Below, in pieces: positions 54,413-63,395 of a DNA stretch of 64,000 bases. This DNA is from Burkholderia sp. Bp8963. GTDB taxonomy: Bacteria; Pseudomonadota; Gammaproteobacteria; Burkholderiales; Burkholderiaceae. Location of the stretch: assembly GCF_003854275.1 (NCBI RefSeq), contig NZ_QTQP01000004.1:186001-250000 (forward strand), in the 5' to 3' direction. Each line of letters starts with the position of its first letter. Within the stretch, counting starts at the first letter, position 1. The notes beneath the pieces were generated by a model, which searched no databases, was not told where the DNA came from, and saw only the letters and a program-made list of their open reading frames with translations. The translations under genes were made by a program, and so were the position numbers.

Positions 54413-55421
54413 GGAGTTTCTCCACAACGAGGGCAATGAGGCGAGGATCGAGCGCGGCTTCGACGGGGACGACCCAGATTCGAGCGTCGCGCCAGGAAGC
54501 GCCCAATTTTACTGCATCCTTCTCGGTGATCAGGATCGTGTCGACCTGATCGTCGACGAACGGATTGTCCGCGAATGCGTAGTGGTCGGGCAGCGCGCGG
54601 GTCGCGGGCGCGAGGCCCGCTGCGCGCAGCGTCGCGAAGAAGCGTTCCGGCGCGCCGATGCCGGCCGCCGCGAGCACCCGCTCGCCGGCGAACTGCGACA
54701 GCGGGCGGCGCAGCGTCGGCCGGTCGAGATGCCACGCGGCGCCGGGCGCGAGCTTCAGCGCGTACGTGTCGGGCCACGGTGGCAGCGCACCGCTGTACGG
54801 ATCGTTGACGAGCGTCGCATCGCGGCGCCGCGACAGCGGTTCGCGCAGTGGCCCCGCCGGCAGCAGGAAGCCGTTGCCGCCAAGCCGGTGATCGAACACG
54901 ACGAGCTCGACCGTGCGTGCGAGGCGGTAGTGCTGCAGGCCGTCGTCGCTGACGATCACGTCGACGTCCGGATGTGCGGCGCGCAGCGCGTGCGCGGCGG
55001 CGACGCGGTCAGGACACACCCACACCGGCGCGTCGGTGCGGCGGGCGATCAGGAGCGGCTCGTCGCCGGCCTCGTTCGCGCGCGACGCGGGCGTGACAGC
55101 GGTCGGCGTCCTGACGTTCGCGCCGTAGCCCCGCGACACGACGCCGGGCGTGAAGCCCGCTGCGCGCAGCGCATCGACGAGCGCGATCACGGTCGGCGTC
55201 TTGCCGGTGCCGCCGACGGTCACGTTGCCGACCACGACGACCGGCACGCCGACGTCGACCGGCTTCTTCCAGCCTTGCGCATAGGCCGTGCGGCGCAGCG
55301 CCGCGCACAGGCCGAACACGCACGCGAACGGTGTGAGCGCCCACGCGAGCGCGCCGCGGCGCTGCCATTCGCGCGTGAGACGCGTCTCGACGCGGGCGAG
55401 CGGGCCGCCGGGCGCGCTCAT
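54393..55421 (-). CDS. lpxK: Tetraacyldisaccharide 4'-kinase
   Basis: Inner-membrane-bound kinase that phosphorylates the lipid A precursor, 342 residues. An N-terminal hydrophobic helix (about 27-45) is followed by Walker [13 protein letters not shown], then [22 protein letters not shown] and TEKDAVK. The ATG at 55421 (MSAPGGPL) is chosen. It is the first gene of the minus-strand block. Confidence 0.96.
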   Translation of the reverse strand: MSAPGGPLARVETRLTREWQRRGALAWALTPFACVFGLCAALRRTAYAQGWKKPVDVGVPVVVVGNVTVGGTGKTPTVIALVDALRAAGFTPGVVSRGYGANVRTPTAVTPASRANEAGDEPLLIARRTDAPVWVCPDRVAAAHALRAAHPDVDVIVSDDGLQHYRLARTVELVVFDHRLGGNGFLLPAGPLREPLSRRRDATLVNDPYSGALPPWPDTYALKLAPGAAWHLDRPTLRRPLSQFAGERVLAAAGIGAPERFFATLRAAGLAPATRALPDHYAFADNPFVDDQVDTILITEKDAVKLGASWRDARIWVVPVEAALDPRLIALVVEKLRGRSPA

Positions 55422-55596
55422 CGGGCGGGGCGCGGCGCGCGAGGCGCCACGGCGTGGAACGGGGTCGTCAAGGCGAATTCTCCGTATCGCGGCGCGAGCC
55501 GCGGGGTCTCTCGGAAGGCGGCACTCTAGCGCGCGCCGCGCTGGCGCGGCAAGCGGCATCGGACGGCAGCGCCAGCGGGGACGGATCGGGCGGGCC

Positions 55597-55605
55597 TGTG
55601 GATAA
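55597..55605. promoter_or_regulatory. DnaA-box match near lpxK
   Basis: An exact TGTGGATAA lies about 176 bp upstream of lpxK, with a related CTGTGAAAA immediately after it. Confidence 0.4.
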
Positions 55606-55664
55606 CTCTGTGAAAAACCCGGCCGCCGAAGGCCGCACACGCCCGTCCGGCGGACCTCGAATCG

Positions 55665-55683
55665 GATGAGAATCATTCCATAA
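55665..55683. promoter_or_regulatory. Fur-box-like sequence
   Basis: TGAGAAT-C-ATTCCAT (55667-55681) matches six of seven bases of the left Fur half site TGATAAT and three of seven on the right. It lies in an AT-rich promoter region upstream of xseA. Confidence 0.25.
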
Positions 55684-55870
55684 TGTTTAAAACTTTATAA
55701 AAATCAAGGTGTTGGCATCAATTGTCTGGCGTTTTGCGAAGATTTTCGGGGATTTTTGCAGGCGAATGACAGAATGTGGACACTTCCGTGTTGTGCAATG
55801 CGAGGTGTGCCGCTGGACGTCAGGCCGATGTCGGACTATCGTGTCGCCGCCAGCAATCATCCGATCGTCC

Positions 55871-57253
55871 ATGCTTTCCGATTCCTTCTTTGCCGCGCCC
55901 GGCGCGGCGCGCGGCGGCGACGAAGTCATCCCCGTCTCGGTGCTCAACCGCGCAATTTCCACGATGCTCGAGCGCTCGTTCCCGCCGATGTGGGTCGCGG
56001 GCGAAGTGTCGAACTTCACGCGCGCCGCGAGCGGCCACTGGTATTTCTCGATCAAGGACCAGCAGGCGCAGATGCGCTGCGTGATGTTCCGCGGCCGGGC
56101 GCAGTATGCGGAATTCACGCCGCGCGAAGGCGACCGGATCGAGGTGCGCGCGGTGGTTACGATGTACGAGCCGCGCGGCGAGTTGCAGCTCAACGTCGAG
56201 GCCGTGCGGCGCACGGGGCAGGGGCGCCTGTACGAGGCGTTCCTGCGGCTCAAGGCGCAGCTCGAGGCCGAGGGCCTGTTCGCGCCCGAGCGCAAGCGGC
56301 CGCTGCCCGCGCATCCGCGCGCGATCGGCATCGTCACGTCGCTGCAGGCCGCCGCGCTGCGCGACGTGCTGACGACGCTCGCACGGCGCGCGCCGCACAT
56401 TCCGGTGATCGTCTATCCGGCGCCCGTGCAGGGGGCCGGCTCGGCCGAGAAGCTCGTCGCGGCGGTCGAGACCGCCAACGCGCGGCGCGAAGTCGACGTG
56501 CTGCTCGTGTGCCGCGGCGGCGGCTCGATCGAGGATCTGTGGTCGTTCAACGACGAAGCGCTCGCTCGCGCGATCGCGGCGAGCGAGCTGCCGGTCGTCA
56601 GCGGCGTCGGCCACGAAACCGATTTCACGATCGCGGATTTCGCCGCGGATGTACGCGCGCCGACGCCGACTGGCGCGGCCGAGCTTGCGAGCCCGCAGCG
56701 CGCGCTGCTGCTGCGCGAGGTCGGCGACCGGCAGCGCGCGCTCGCGCGCGGGATGCGCCGCGTGCTCGAGCAGCGCGCGCAGCAGCTCGACTGGCTCGCG
56801 CGCCGGCTCGTGAGCCCGGCCGAACGGCTGCAGCGGCAGCGCACGCACGTCGAGCAGCTCGCGGTGCGTCTCGCGTCCGCGGCCGCGCGGCCCGTGCGCG
56901 ACGCGCGCGCGCGGTTCGCGCTCGCGCAACTGCGCTGGCAGCGCGCGCGGCCCGACGTGAAGCAGGCGCGTCAGACGCTTGCCGGGCTGGAGCAGCGTCT
57001 TGCAGTCGCGCTGCAGCGCCGTCACGAGCGCGACACGGCGCGCGTGGCAGCCTGTGCGGCGCGGCTCGAGGTGCTGAATCCGCAACGCACGCTCGAGCGC
57101 GGCTATGCGGCACTGATCGATGCGCAGACGGGCCGTGCGGTGCGCGCGCCGAGCGCGCTGAAGCCGCAGCGGCGCCTGACCGTGCACCTCGCGGAAGGCT
57201 CGGCGGACGTGTCGCTTGCCGACGTGCAGCCGCGGCTGTCGGATACGTTCTGA
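55871..57253 (+). CDS. xseA: Exodeoxyribonuclease VII large subunit
   Basis: Large, catalytic subunit of the single-strand exonuclease of mismatch repair and DNA degradation, 460 residues. The N-terminal OB-fold reads [27 protein letters not shown]. The catalytic region includes [33 protein letters not shown] and [29 protein letters not shown] long coiled-coil (about 280-400) follows. The ATG at 55871 (MLSDSFF) is chosen. The small subunit xseB is not in the window. Confidence 0.96.
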   Translation: MLSDSFFAAPGAARGGDEVIPVSVLNRAISTMLERSFPPMWVAGEVSNFTRAASGHWYFSIKDQQAQMRCVMFRGRAQYAEFTPREGDRIEVRAVVTMYEPRGELQLNVEAVRRTGQGRLYEAFLRLKAQLEAEGLFAPERKRPLPAHPRAIGIVTSLQAAALRDVLTTLARRAPHIPVIVYPAPVQGAGSAEKLVAAVETANARREVDVLLVCRGGGSIEDLWSFNDEALARAIAASELPVVSGVGHETDFTIADFAADVRAPTPTGAAELASPQRALLLREVGDRQRALARGMRRVLEQRAQQLDWLARRLVSPAERLQRQRTHVEQLAVRLASAAARPVRDARARFALAQLRWQRARPDVKQARQTLAGLEQRLAVALQRRHERDTARVAACAARLEVLNPQRTLERGYAALIDAQTGRAVRAPSALKPQRRLTVHLAEGSADVSLADVQPRLSDTF

Positions 57254-57390
57254 CGGAGCGGCGGCGCGCGGCGGCACCGGACGAGCGCCGCGCATCGATC
57301 CCTCGGGCAGGCGCGTTTCGTGCTCACCGTCTGTCCGGACGTTGCGCGAACGCCGGTTTTCCGCATACCGCGGATAAATGGCCCGTGAGT

Positions 57391-57419
57391 TTGCGGGGTT
57401 ATTCTTCCTCGCCTACAAT
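57391..57419 (+). promoter_or_regulatory. sodB promoter
   Basis: TTGCGG (57391-57396) and TACAAT (57414-57419) are separated by exactly 17 bp, giving a leader of about 50 nt before the sodB ATG at 57476. AAGGA precedes the start. Confidence 0.75.
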
Positions 57420-57475
57420 CGGACGCTCGGCAGCATTCAACACAGCCTCCCTACATACTCAACGAAGGAATCGCC

Positions 57476-58054
57476 ATGGCTCATACGCTCCCGCCGCTCC
57501 CGTACGCTGAAGACGCACTTGCGCCGACCATCTCGCAAGAGACGATCCAGTACCACTATGGCAAGCATCACCAGGCTTATGTGACGAACCTGAACAACCT
57601 GATCCCCGGCACGGAATTCGAAAACCTGTCGCTGGAAGAGATCGTGAAGAAGTCGTCGGGCGGTATCTTCAACAACGCCGCGCAAATCTGGAACCACACG
57701 TTCTTCTGGAACAGCCTGTCGCCGAACGGCGGCGGCGCACCGACGGGCGCGCTCGGCGACGCGATCAACGCGAAGTGGGGTTCGTACGACGCGTTCAAGG
57801 AAGCGTTCACGAAGGCTGCAGTCGGCACGTTCGGCTCGGGCTGGGCATGGCTCGTGAAGAAGGCGGACGGTTCGCTCGACATCGTGTCGACGAGCAACGC
57901 GGCAACGCCGCTGACGACGGCCGACACGGCACTGCTGACGATCGACGTGTGGGAACACGCGTACTACATCGACTACCGCAACGCACGTCCGAAGTTCGTC
58001 GAAGCGTTCTGGAACATCGTGAACTGGGATTTCGCCGCGAAGAACTTCGCGTAA
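57476..58054 (+). CDS. sodB: Superoxide dismutase [Fe]
   Basis: Cytoplasmic iron superoxide dismutase, 192 residues. Metal ligands are His27, His74, Asp157 and His161 (in DVWEHAYY). The segments [11 protein letters not shown] and [13 protein letters not shown], with Gln70 in AAQIW, are typical of the iron type. Its own promoter and terminator make it a single-gene unit; codon use suggests high expression. Confidence 0.97.
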   Translation: MAHTLPPLPYAEDALAPTISQETIQYHYGKHHQAYVTNLNNLIPGTEFENLSLEEIVKKSSGGIFNNAAQIWNHTFFWNSLSPNGGGAPTGALGDAINAKWGSYDAFKEAFTKAAVGTFGSGWAWLVKKADGSLDIVSTSNAATPLTTADTALLTIDVWEHAYYIDYRNARPKFVEAFWNIVNWDFAAKNFA

Positions 58055-58107
58055 GCGATCCCCTGCGCGCTTGCCACGCGGCCCGCACCGGCCGCGCGGC
58101 ATCCACG

Positions 58108-58135
58108 AAAAGCCCTCCGTCGCGAGGGCTTTTTG
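58108..58135 (+). terminator. sodB terminator
   Basis: Arms AAAAGCCCTC (58108-58117) and GAGGGCTTTT (58124-58133) with a 6-nt loop, followed by a T-rich tract, lie 54 bp after the sodB stop. Confidence 0.92.
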
Positions 58136-58340
58136 TTTTTGTGCGCCGCGCTGTTTTTGTGCGCCGTGCGGCGGGCGTTTCGCCGAGCCTTATAACCACA
58201 GGCAATCAGCCGATGCCATAAATTCAATAGACGCTCGCGAGGCCGGCTCCGACACTCCTTTCCAGCCATTCGTGACACGAATGACGGCGCGCATCGAGAC
58301 CCCGCCATGGGGCAGCGCGACGGCCCCTGGAGGAGACACC

Positions 58341-59654
58341 ATGTTTCAACGCCCCCGCGTCAGTCGGTCGATACTCGCGCTGATGTGCGCGATGTCGTTC
58401 ATCATGTACCTCGATCGCGTGAACCTGTCGGCGTCCGCCGGCGTGATCCGCGACGACCTGCATCTGTCCAACACCGGCGTCGGCCTCGTGTTCGCGGCGT
58501 TCGCGTACACGTACGCGATCTGCCAGGTCCTCGGCGGCTGGGCGAGCGACCGCTACGGCGCCAAGCGCACGCTGATCGCCTGCGCGACCATCTGGATCGT
58601 CGCGACCGTCGCCACCGGGCTTGCGGGCGGCCTCGCGTCGCTGTTCTGCGCCCGCATGCTGCTGGGCGTCGGCGAGGGCGCCGCGTTGCCCGCGCAGGCC
58701 CGCGCGCTGACCAACTGGTTCCCCGCCGGGCGGCGCGGCTTCGTGCAGGGGCTCACGCATTCGTTCTCGCGGCTCGGTAATGCGGTCACGCCGCCGCTCG
58801 TCGCGTTGGTCGTCGCGCTCGCGTCGTGGCGCGCATCGTTCATCGCGGCGGGGGCGCTCACCGCGGTGTGGGTGATCGTCTACGCGTGGTACTTCGCGGA
58901 CGATCCGCGCCGGCACCGCCACATGTCCGACGACGAAGCGGCCAAGCTGCCGCCTGCCCGCAGCGACGCCGGCGCCGACGCGCGCGCCCGCACGCCGTGG
59001 CGGCGGCTTCTCGCACGCATCGCGCCGACGATGGTCGTGTACTTCTGCTACGGCTGGACCGGCTGGCTGTTCTTCACATGGCTGCCGAGCTTCTTCATGC
59101 ACGGGCGCGGACTCGACCTGAAGCAGTCCGCGTTCTTCTCGGCCGGCGTGTTCCTGTCGGGCGTCGTCGGCAACACGGCGGGCGGCGTGCTGAGCGATCG
59201 CGTGCTGAAGCGCACCGGGAACGTTGTCGCCGCACGCCGCAACGTGATCATCGTCGCGTTCGTCGGCGCGCTCGTGTTCCTCGCGCCGGTGATGTTCGTC
59301 AAGTCGCTGACCGTGACCGCGATGTCGATGAGCCTGTCGTTCTTCTTTCTCGAGATGACGATCGGGCCGATCTGGGCGGTGCCGATGGACATCACGCCGC
59401 AGCACGTCGGTGTCGCGAGCGGCCTCGTGAACGCCGGCTCCGCGATCGCGGGGATCTTCACGCCGATCGCGTTCGGCTTCGTCGTCGACCGCACGGGCAG
59501 CTGGACGCTGCCGTTCGCCGGCTCGATCGCACTGCTCGTGCTCGGCATCGTGATGACGTTCTTCATGCGGCCCGACATTCCGTTGCGCGACGACACGCGT
59601 ACGGCGCCCGCGGACGACGCGGCGTTCGGGCTGACCGGCCCGTCCGGGCGTTGA
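58341..59654 (+). CDS. MFS transporter (anion:cation symporter-like)
   Basis: A 437-residue, 12-segment major facilitator. The start segments ILALMCAMSFIMYLDRVNLSAS, YAICQVLGGWASDRYGAKRTL and LGVGEGAALPAQARALTNWFP are characteristic of the ACS family (glucarate, hexuronate or phthalate-type transporters). GGAGGAG lies 6-9 nt before the ATG at 58341. A second ACS-type gene follows 16 bp later. The substrate is unknown, and no catabolic enzyme is adjacent. Confidence 0.9.
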   Translation: MFQRPRVSRSILALMCAMSFIMYLDRVNLSASAGVIRDDLHLSNTGVGLVFAAFAYTYAICQVLGGWASDRYGAKRTLIACATIWIVATVATGLAGGLASLFCARMLLGVGEGAALPAQARALTNWFPAGRRGFVQGLTHSFSRLGNAVTPPLVALVVALASWRASFIAAGALTAVWVIVYAWYFADDPRRHRHMSDDEAAKLPPARSDAGADARARTPWRRLLARIAPTMVVYFCYGWTGWLFFTWLPSFFMHGRGLDLKQSAFFSAGVFLSGVVGNTAGGVLSDRVLKRTGNVVAARRNVIIVAFVGALVFLAPVMFVKSLTVTAMSMSLSFFFLEMTIGPIWAVPMDITPQHVGVASGLVNAGSAIAGIFTPIAFGFVVDRTGSWTLPFAGSIALLVLGIVMTFFMRPDIPLRDDTRTAPADDAAFGLTGPSGR

Positions 59655-59670
59655 GCGGGGAGGCGTAACG

Positions 59671-61017
59671 ATGAATCTGTCACCTGTCACGAATTCGCCG
59701 GCGCTCGTCGCCGCGACCCGCAAGGCACGCCTGCGGCTGCTGCCGTTTCTCGTGCTGATGTACGTGCTTGCGTTCGTCGATCGCGCGAACGTCGGATTCG
59801 CGAAGAACGTGCTGCAGGCCGATACGGGCCTGAGCGACGCAGCATTCGCGTTCGGCGCGGGCATCTTCTTCGTTGGCTACGCGTTGTTCGAAGTGCCGAG
59901 CAATCTGCTGATGCATCGCTTCGGCGCACGCGTGTGGATGAGCCGCATCATGCTCACGTGGGGCATCGTGTCCGCGTGCACGGCGTTCGTGCACGACGCG
60001 GCGAGCTTCTACCTGCTGCGCGTGCTGCTCGGCATCGCGGAGGCCGGCTTTTTCCCCGGCATCATCCTGTTCCTGTCGAACTGGTTCCCGGCGCGCATCC
60101 GTGCGCAGGCGATGGGGCTGTTCTATTTCGGGCTGCCGCTCGCGCTCGTGCTCGGCAGCCCGGCGTCGGGCTGGCTGCTCGACCTGCCGATGCCGTTCGG
60201 CCTGCACGCGTGGCAAGGGATGTTCGCGGTCGAAGGGCTCGCGGCTTCCGCGGTCGGCGTGATCGCGTTCTTCTACCTGACCGACCGGCCCGCAGACGCG
60301 CGCTGGCTGTCGGCCGACGAGCGCTCGGCGCTCGTGGCGACGCTCGGCGATGAGGACGCGCGCAAGCGCGCGCACGGCCCCGCATCGGTGATTGCCACAC
60401 TGCGCGATCCGCGCGTGCTGTTCTTCAGCGCAATTTACTTCGCGATCCAGATCAGCGTGTACGGCGTCGTGTTCTACCTGCCGACGCGCATCGCCGGATT
60501 GACGGGCGGTCACGTCGGCATGACCGTGGGTTTGCTGACTGCGATTCCGTGGTGCGTGGCGATTCCGGGCACGTTCGCCGTCACGCGGCACGCGGATCGT
60601 TCGGGCCGGCATCGCGGATGGGCGGCCGCGATGCTCGCGCTTGCCGCGACCGGTATTGCCGCGTCGGCACTCGGTACGTCCCTGCCCGTCGTGCTGATCG
60701 CGTTCTGCGTCGCCGCGACGGGATTCGTCGCGGTGCAGCCGCTGTTCTGGACGTTGCCGACCGGTTATCTCGGCGGCGCGGCCGCGGCGGGCGGGATCGC
60801 GTTCGTCAATTCGATCGGCAATCTCGGCGGCTTCGTCGCGCCGAATCTGAAGAGCCTCGCCGAACGCGCGGTCGGGCATCCGCAGGCCGGCATGCTGTCG
60901 CTCGCGTTGTTCGGTTTCATCGGCGCGGCGCTGCTGTTGATGGCCGGAACGCGGCGACGCGGGGAAACGGCGCACGACGGCAATCGCGCGTGGCGCGGGC
61001 AGCCGGGGCGGTCGTGA
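59671..61017 (+). CDS. MFS transporter (ACS family)
   Basis: A 448-residue, 12-segment transporter with LMYVLAFVDRANVGFAKN, GYALFEVPSNLLMHRFGARVWMSRI and LGIAEAGFFPGIILFLSNWFP, the ACS-family signature. GGGGAGG precedes the ATG. The two tandem transporters are related but not near-identical. The C-terminal tail is hydrophilic and basic. Organic-acid uptake is likely by family. Confidence 0.92.
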   Translation: MNLSPVTNSPALVAATRKARLRLLPFLVLMYVLAFVDRANVGFAKNVLQADTGLSDAAFAFGAGIFFVGYALFEVPSNLLMHRFGARVWMSRIMLTWGIVSACTAFVHDAASFYLLRVLLGIAEAGFFPGIILFLSNWFPARIRAQAMGLFYFGLPLALVLGSPASGWLLDLPMPFGLHAWQGMFAVEGLAASAVGVIAFFYLTDRPADARWLSADERSALVATLGDEDARKRAHGPASVIATLRDPRVLFFSAIYFAIQISVYGVVFYLPTRIAGLTGGHVGMTVGLLTAIPWCVAIPGTFAVTRHADRSGRHRGWAAAMLALAATGIAASALGTSLPVVLIAFCVAATGFVAVQPLFWTLPTGYLGGAAAAGGIAFVNSIGNLGGFVAPNLKSLAERAVGHPQAGMLSLALFGFIGAALLLMAGTRRRGETAHDGNRAWRGQPGRS

Positions 61018-61150
61018 GCATTGGCGCGGCGGCGCGGGCATAGCGACGGACGCGCGCAGGCCGGCATCGCGTGCCGGATGCGTCGCACGGTGTGCGGCCC
61101 GGCGGCCGCGCAGGGTTGCGCCGCTGGGTTTTGACGCCGGGTTTCGATGT

Positions 61151-61858
61151 TTACCTCGCGTCGCCCGGCAGCCCGCTCGCGCGGCGCAGCGCATCGACAT
61201 GGACGAGCTCGATTTCTCCGACGTGCAGCCGCACGACGCCGTCTGCCTGGAGCGACTTCAGCAACTGATTCGTGGTCTGCCGCGTCAGCGACAGCATCGC
61301 CGCGAGCGTTTCTTGAGACATCCGGATCCGCGTGCGGCCGGCGCTGATGCCGCCGTAGCCGTCGGCGATCATCAGCAGGCGCGCGGCAAGCCGCTGCGCG
61401 GCCGGCATCACGCTCATCGCCTCGACGGTCAGGAAGCTGAGCCGCAGCTTCTGCGCCATCAGCAGTGCGAACTGCCGCCAGTATTGCGGTGTCGCGTCGA
61501 GCATCGCGAGCAGCGCCGCCTGCGGCACGTGCAGCAGCAGCGCATCGTCGAGCGCGATCGCGTCGTGCGTGCGCGGCAGGCCGTCGAACAGCGCGATCTC
61601 ACCGAACCACGTGACCGGCTCGGCCACCGTCAGGATCGCTTCCTTGCCCTGCGGATCGACCGCGCCTATCGTGAGGGAACCGCCCAGCACCGCATACAGC
61701 CCGCATGGCGGGTCGCCGCGGCGGAACAGCGCGTGGCCGGCCGGCAGCCGCCGCAGCGCGCCATGCGCGAGCAGCTCCGCGCGCACCGCGTGCGGCAGCG
61801 CGGCAAACCACGGGTGTGCGTCGAGTTGCGGCAGAAAGCGGTCGAGGGGCTCAGGCAT
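61151..61858 (-). CDS. Crp/Fnr-family transcriptional regulator
   Basis: A 235-residue regulator with an N-terminal cyclic nucleotide-type domain (about 15-130: RRGDPPCGLYAVLGGSLTIG, WFGEIALFDGLPRTHDA) and a C-terminal helix-turn-helix (MSQETLAAMLSLTRQTTNQLLKSL). The Fnr cysteines are absent, so it is not an iron-sulfur sensor of that type. Start choice is uncertain: in-frame ATGs at 61909-61912 would add 17-18 residues. It is divergent from the DUF962 gene. Confidence 0.88.
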   Translation of the reverse strand: MPEPLDRFLPQLDAHPWFAALPHAVRAELLAHGALRRLPAGHALFRRGDPPCGLYAVLGGSLTIGAVDPQGKEAILTVAEPVTWFGEIALFDGLPRTHDAIALDDALLLHVPQAALLAMLDATPQYWRQFALLMAQKLRLSFLTVEAMSVMPAAQRLAARLLMIADGYGGISAGRTRIRMSQETLAAMLSLTRQTTNQLLKSLQADGVVRLHVGEIELVHVDALRRASGLPGDAR

Positions 61859-61940
61859 GGGCGGCGCGATGTCGGGTAGCCGACAGAGGTTCTCGGGCGT
61901 GACGGGCATCATAGCGCGCAACGAACGAGGAGGAGACGCG

Positions 61941-62468
61941 ATGAAAACGCTCGAAGACCATCTTTCCCAATATGCGGCCTATCACCGCGACGCGCGCAAT
62001 ATCGCGACGCACCTGGTCGGCATTCCGATGATCGTATTCGCGGTCGAGGTGCTGCTGTCGCGGCCCGCGCTCGGCACGCTCGCGGGCGTCGCGCTGTCGC
62101 CGGCGCTGTTGCTCGCGATCGCGTTCGCCGTGTTCTACCTGCGTGTCGACCTGCGCTTCGGCATCGTGATGACGGCGCTGTTCGCGCTCGGCCTGTGGGC
62201 CGGGCAGACGCTCGCGGCGCTGCCGACCGCGCAATGGCTCGGGATCGGCATCGGCGCGTTCGTCGTCGGCTGGATCGTGCAGTTCGTCGGACACTGGTTC
62301 GAGGGGCGCAAGCCTGCGTTCGTCGACGATCTCGTCGGCCTGATGGTCGGGCCGCTGTTCGTCGTGGCCGAGGTTGCGTTCTTCGCGGGGCTGCGTGGCG
62401 ACGTGCGGCGCGCGGTAGAGAAGCGGGCCGGGCCCGTGCACGGCGGCACGCACGACGTGCACGTGTGA
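61941..62468 (+). CDS. DUF962 / Mpo1-like membrane protein
   Basis: A 175-residue protein with four membrane segments of the DUF962 family. The yeast homologue Mpo1 is an Fe(II) dioxygenase that alpha-oxidises 2-hydroxy fatty acids of phytosphingosine. The conserved histidines are in YAAYHRDARNIATHLVGIP and VGHWFEGRKPAF. GAGGAGGAGA lies just before the ATG. Burkholderia does not make phytosphingosine in bulk, so the substrate is likely another hydroxy lipid. Confidence 0.85.
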   Translation: MKTLEDHLSQYAAYHRDARNIATHLVGIPMIVFAVEVLLSRPALGTLAGVALSPALLLAIAFAVFYLRVDLRFGIVMTALFALGLWAGQTLAALPTAQWLGIGIGAFVVGWIVQFVGHWFEGRKPAFVDDLVGLMVGPLFVVAEVAFFAGLRGDVRRAVEKRAGPVHGGTHDVHV

Positions 62469-62648
62469 ACGTGCCGATCGCGTGCTCGTCGATGTCCGAC
62501 GATCTGGCCGCGCGCCGGCCGACCGAAATCGAGTGGATCAACGGCGGGGTGAGCGCCGCGCCGCGTGAATGCGACGCGTGTGCGGTGCGAGCCCGCGTCG
62601 GCGTCGCGCGACGCGCTTGCGCGCCGCGCAAGGGATAAGATTAGGGTC

Positions 62649-62662
62649 GCGTCATGTGACGC
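62649..62662. promoter_or_regulatory. Palindrome upstream of the methyltransferase gene
   Basis: GCGTCA-TG-TGACGC (62649-62662) lies just after a -10-like TAAGAT (62636-62641), 20 bp before the start codon. It could be an operator. Confidence 0.35.
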
Positions 62663-62682
62663 CTTTGCGGAGCGCAATCGCC

Positions 62683-63309
62683 ATGGTGGATCGCCCGACT
62701 CTCGATGCCTACGATGCTTACGCGGCCGACTACGCGCAGATCTGGCTCGACGAGGGCCCGCCCGACGACATCTACGCGCTGCTCGAGCAGCATTTCGCGC
62801 CGGGACTGACGGCGGACGTCGGTTGCGGCGCGGGGCGCGACACCGCGTGGCTCGCGGCGCGCGGTTTCGACGTGCGCGGCTATGACGCGAGTACCGCACT
62901 GCTCGACGAGGCGCGGCGGCGCCATCCCGATCTCCTGTTCGAACACGCGATGCTACCCGCGCTCGCCGGCGTGCCGTCCGGCGCGTTCCGCAACGTGCTG
63001 TGCGAGACCGTCGTCATGCATCTGGATCATGCGGAAGCGGCAGCGGCCGCCGCGCGGCTCGTCGAGCTGCTGATGCCCGGCGGCACGCTGTACATGAGCT
63101 GGCGGGTCGCGGCGAACGGGTCGCTGCGCGACGAGCGCGGGCGCCTGTACACGGCGCTCGACGGCGCCCGGATGCGCGCCGCGCTCGGCGCCGGCGTACG
63201 GGTGATCGACGAGCACGACGTCGTCAGCGCGTCGTCCGGCAAGCGCGTGCACCGGCTGATCGTCCGCAAGGCTGACGTTGCGGAGCGCGCAAACCCGTCG
63301 TCAGCGTGA
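62683..63309 (+). CDS. Class I SAM-dependent methyltransferase
   Basis: A 208-residue Rossmann-fold methyltransferase. The SAM-binding motif is TADVGCGAGRDTAWLAARG (about residue 43), followed by VRGYDAS with the acidic ribose-binding residue, and VMHLDH and LMPGGTLYMSW. The substrate is unknown. GGAG lies 10 nt before the ATG at 62683. The stretch between it and the preceding DUF962 gene (213 bp) shows no gene. Confidence 0.87.
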   Translation: MVDRPTLDAYDAYAADYAQIWLDEGPPDDIYALLEQHFAPGLTADVGCGAGRDTAWLAARGFDVRGYDASTALLDEARRRHPDLLFEHAMLPALAGVPSGAFRNVLCETVVMHLDHAEAAAAAARLVELLMPGGTLYMSWRVAANGSLRDERGRLYTALDGARMRAALGAGVRVIDEHDVVSASSGKRVHRLIVRKADVAERANPSSA

Positions 63310-63340
63310 CGGGGAGCGGCGCCTGCGGGCCGCGTTAGGT

Positions 63341-63388
63341 GGCGCCCGCGTTGGCACCAGCGTCGGCACCCGTGCCGGCACCGGCGCC
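63341..63388. repeat. Four tandem 12-bp units in a convergent gap
   Basis: Units GGCGCCCGCGTT, GGCACCAGCGTC, GGCACCCGTGCC and GGCACCGGCGCC follow each other between the methyltransferase and EAL genes. Confidence 0.82.
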
Positions 63389-63395
63389 GCGACGC

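Larger units (their letters stand above)
55422..55870. other. Divergent regulatory gap between lpxK and xseA
   Basis: About 450 bp with no supportable gene. It contains a perfect DnaA-box match TGTGGATAA (55597-55605) and, at 55665-55683, GGATGAGAATCATTCCATA, which resembles a Fur box in its left half. An AT-rich tract follows (TAATGTTTAAAACTTTATAA, from 55681) that probably carries promoters. Confidence 0.5.
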
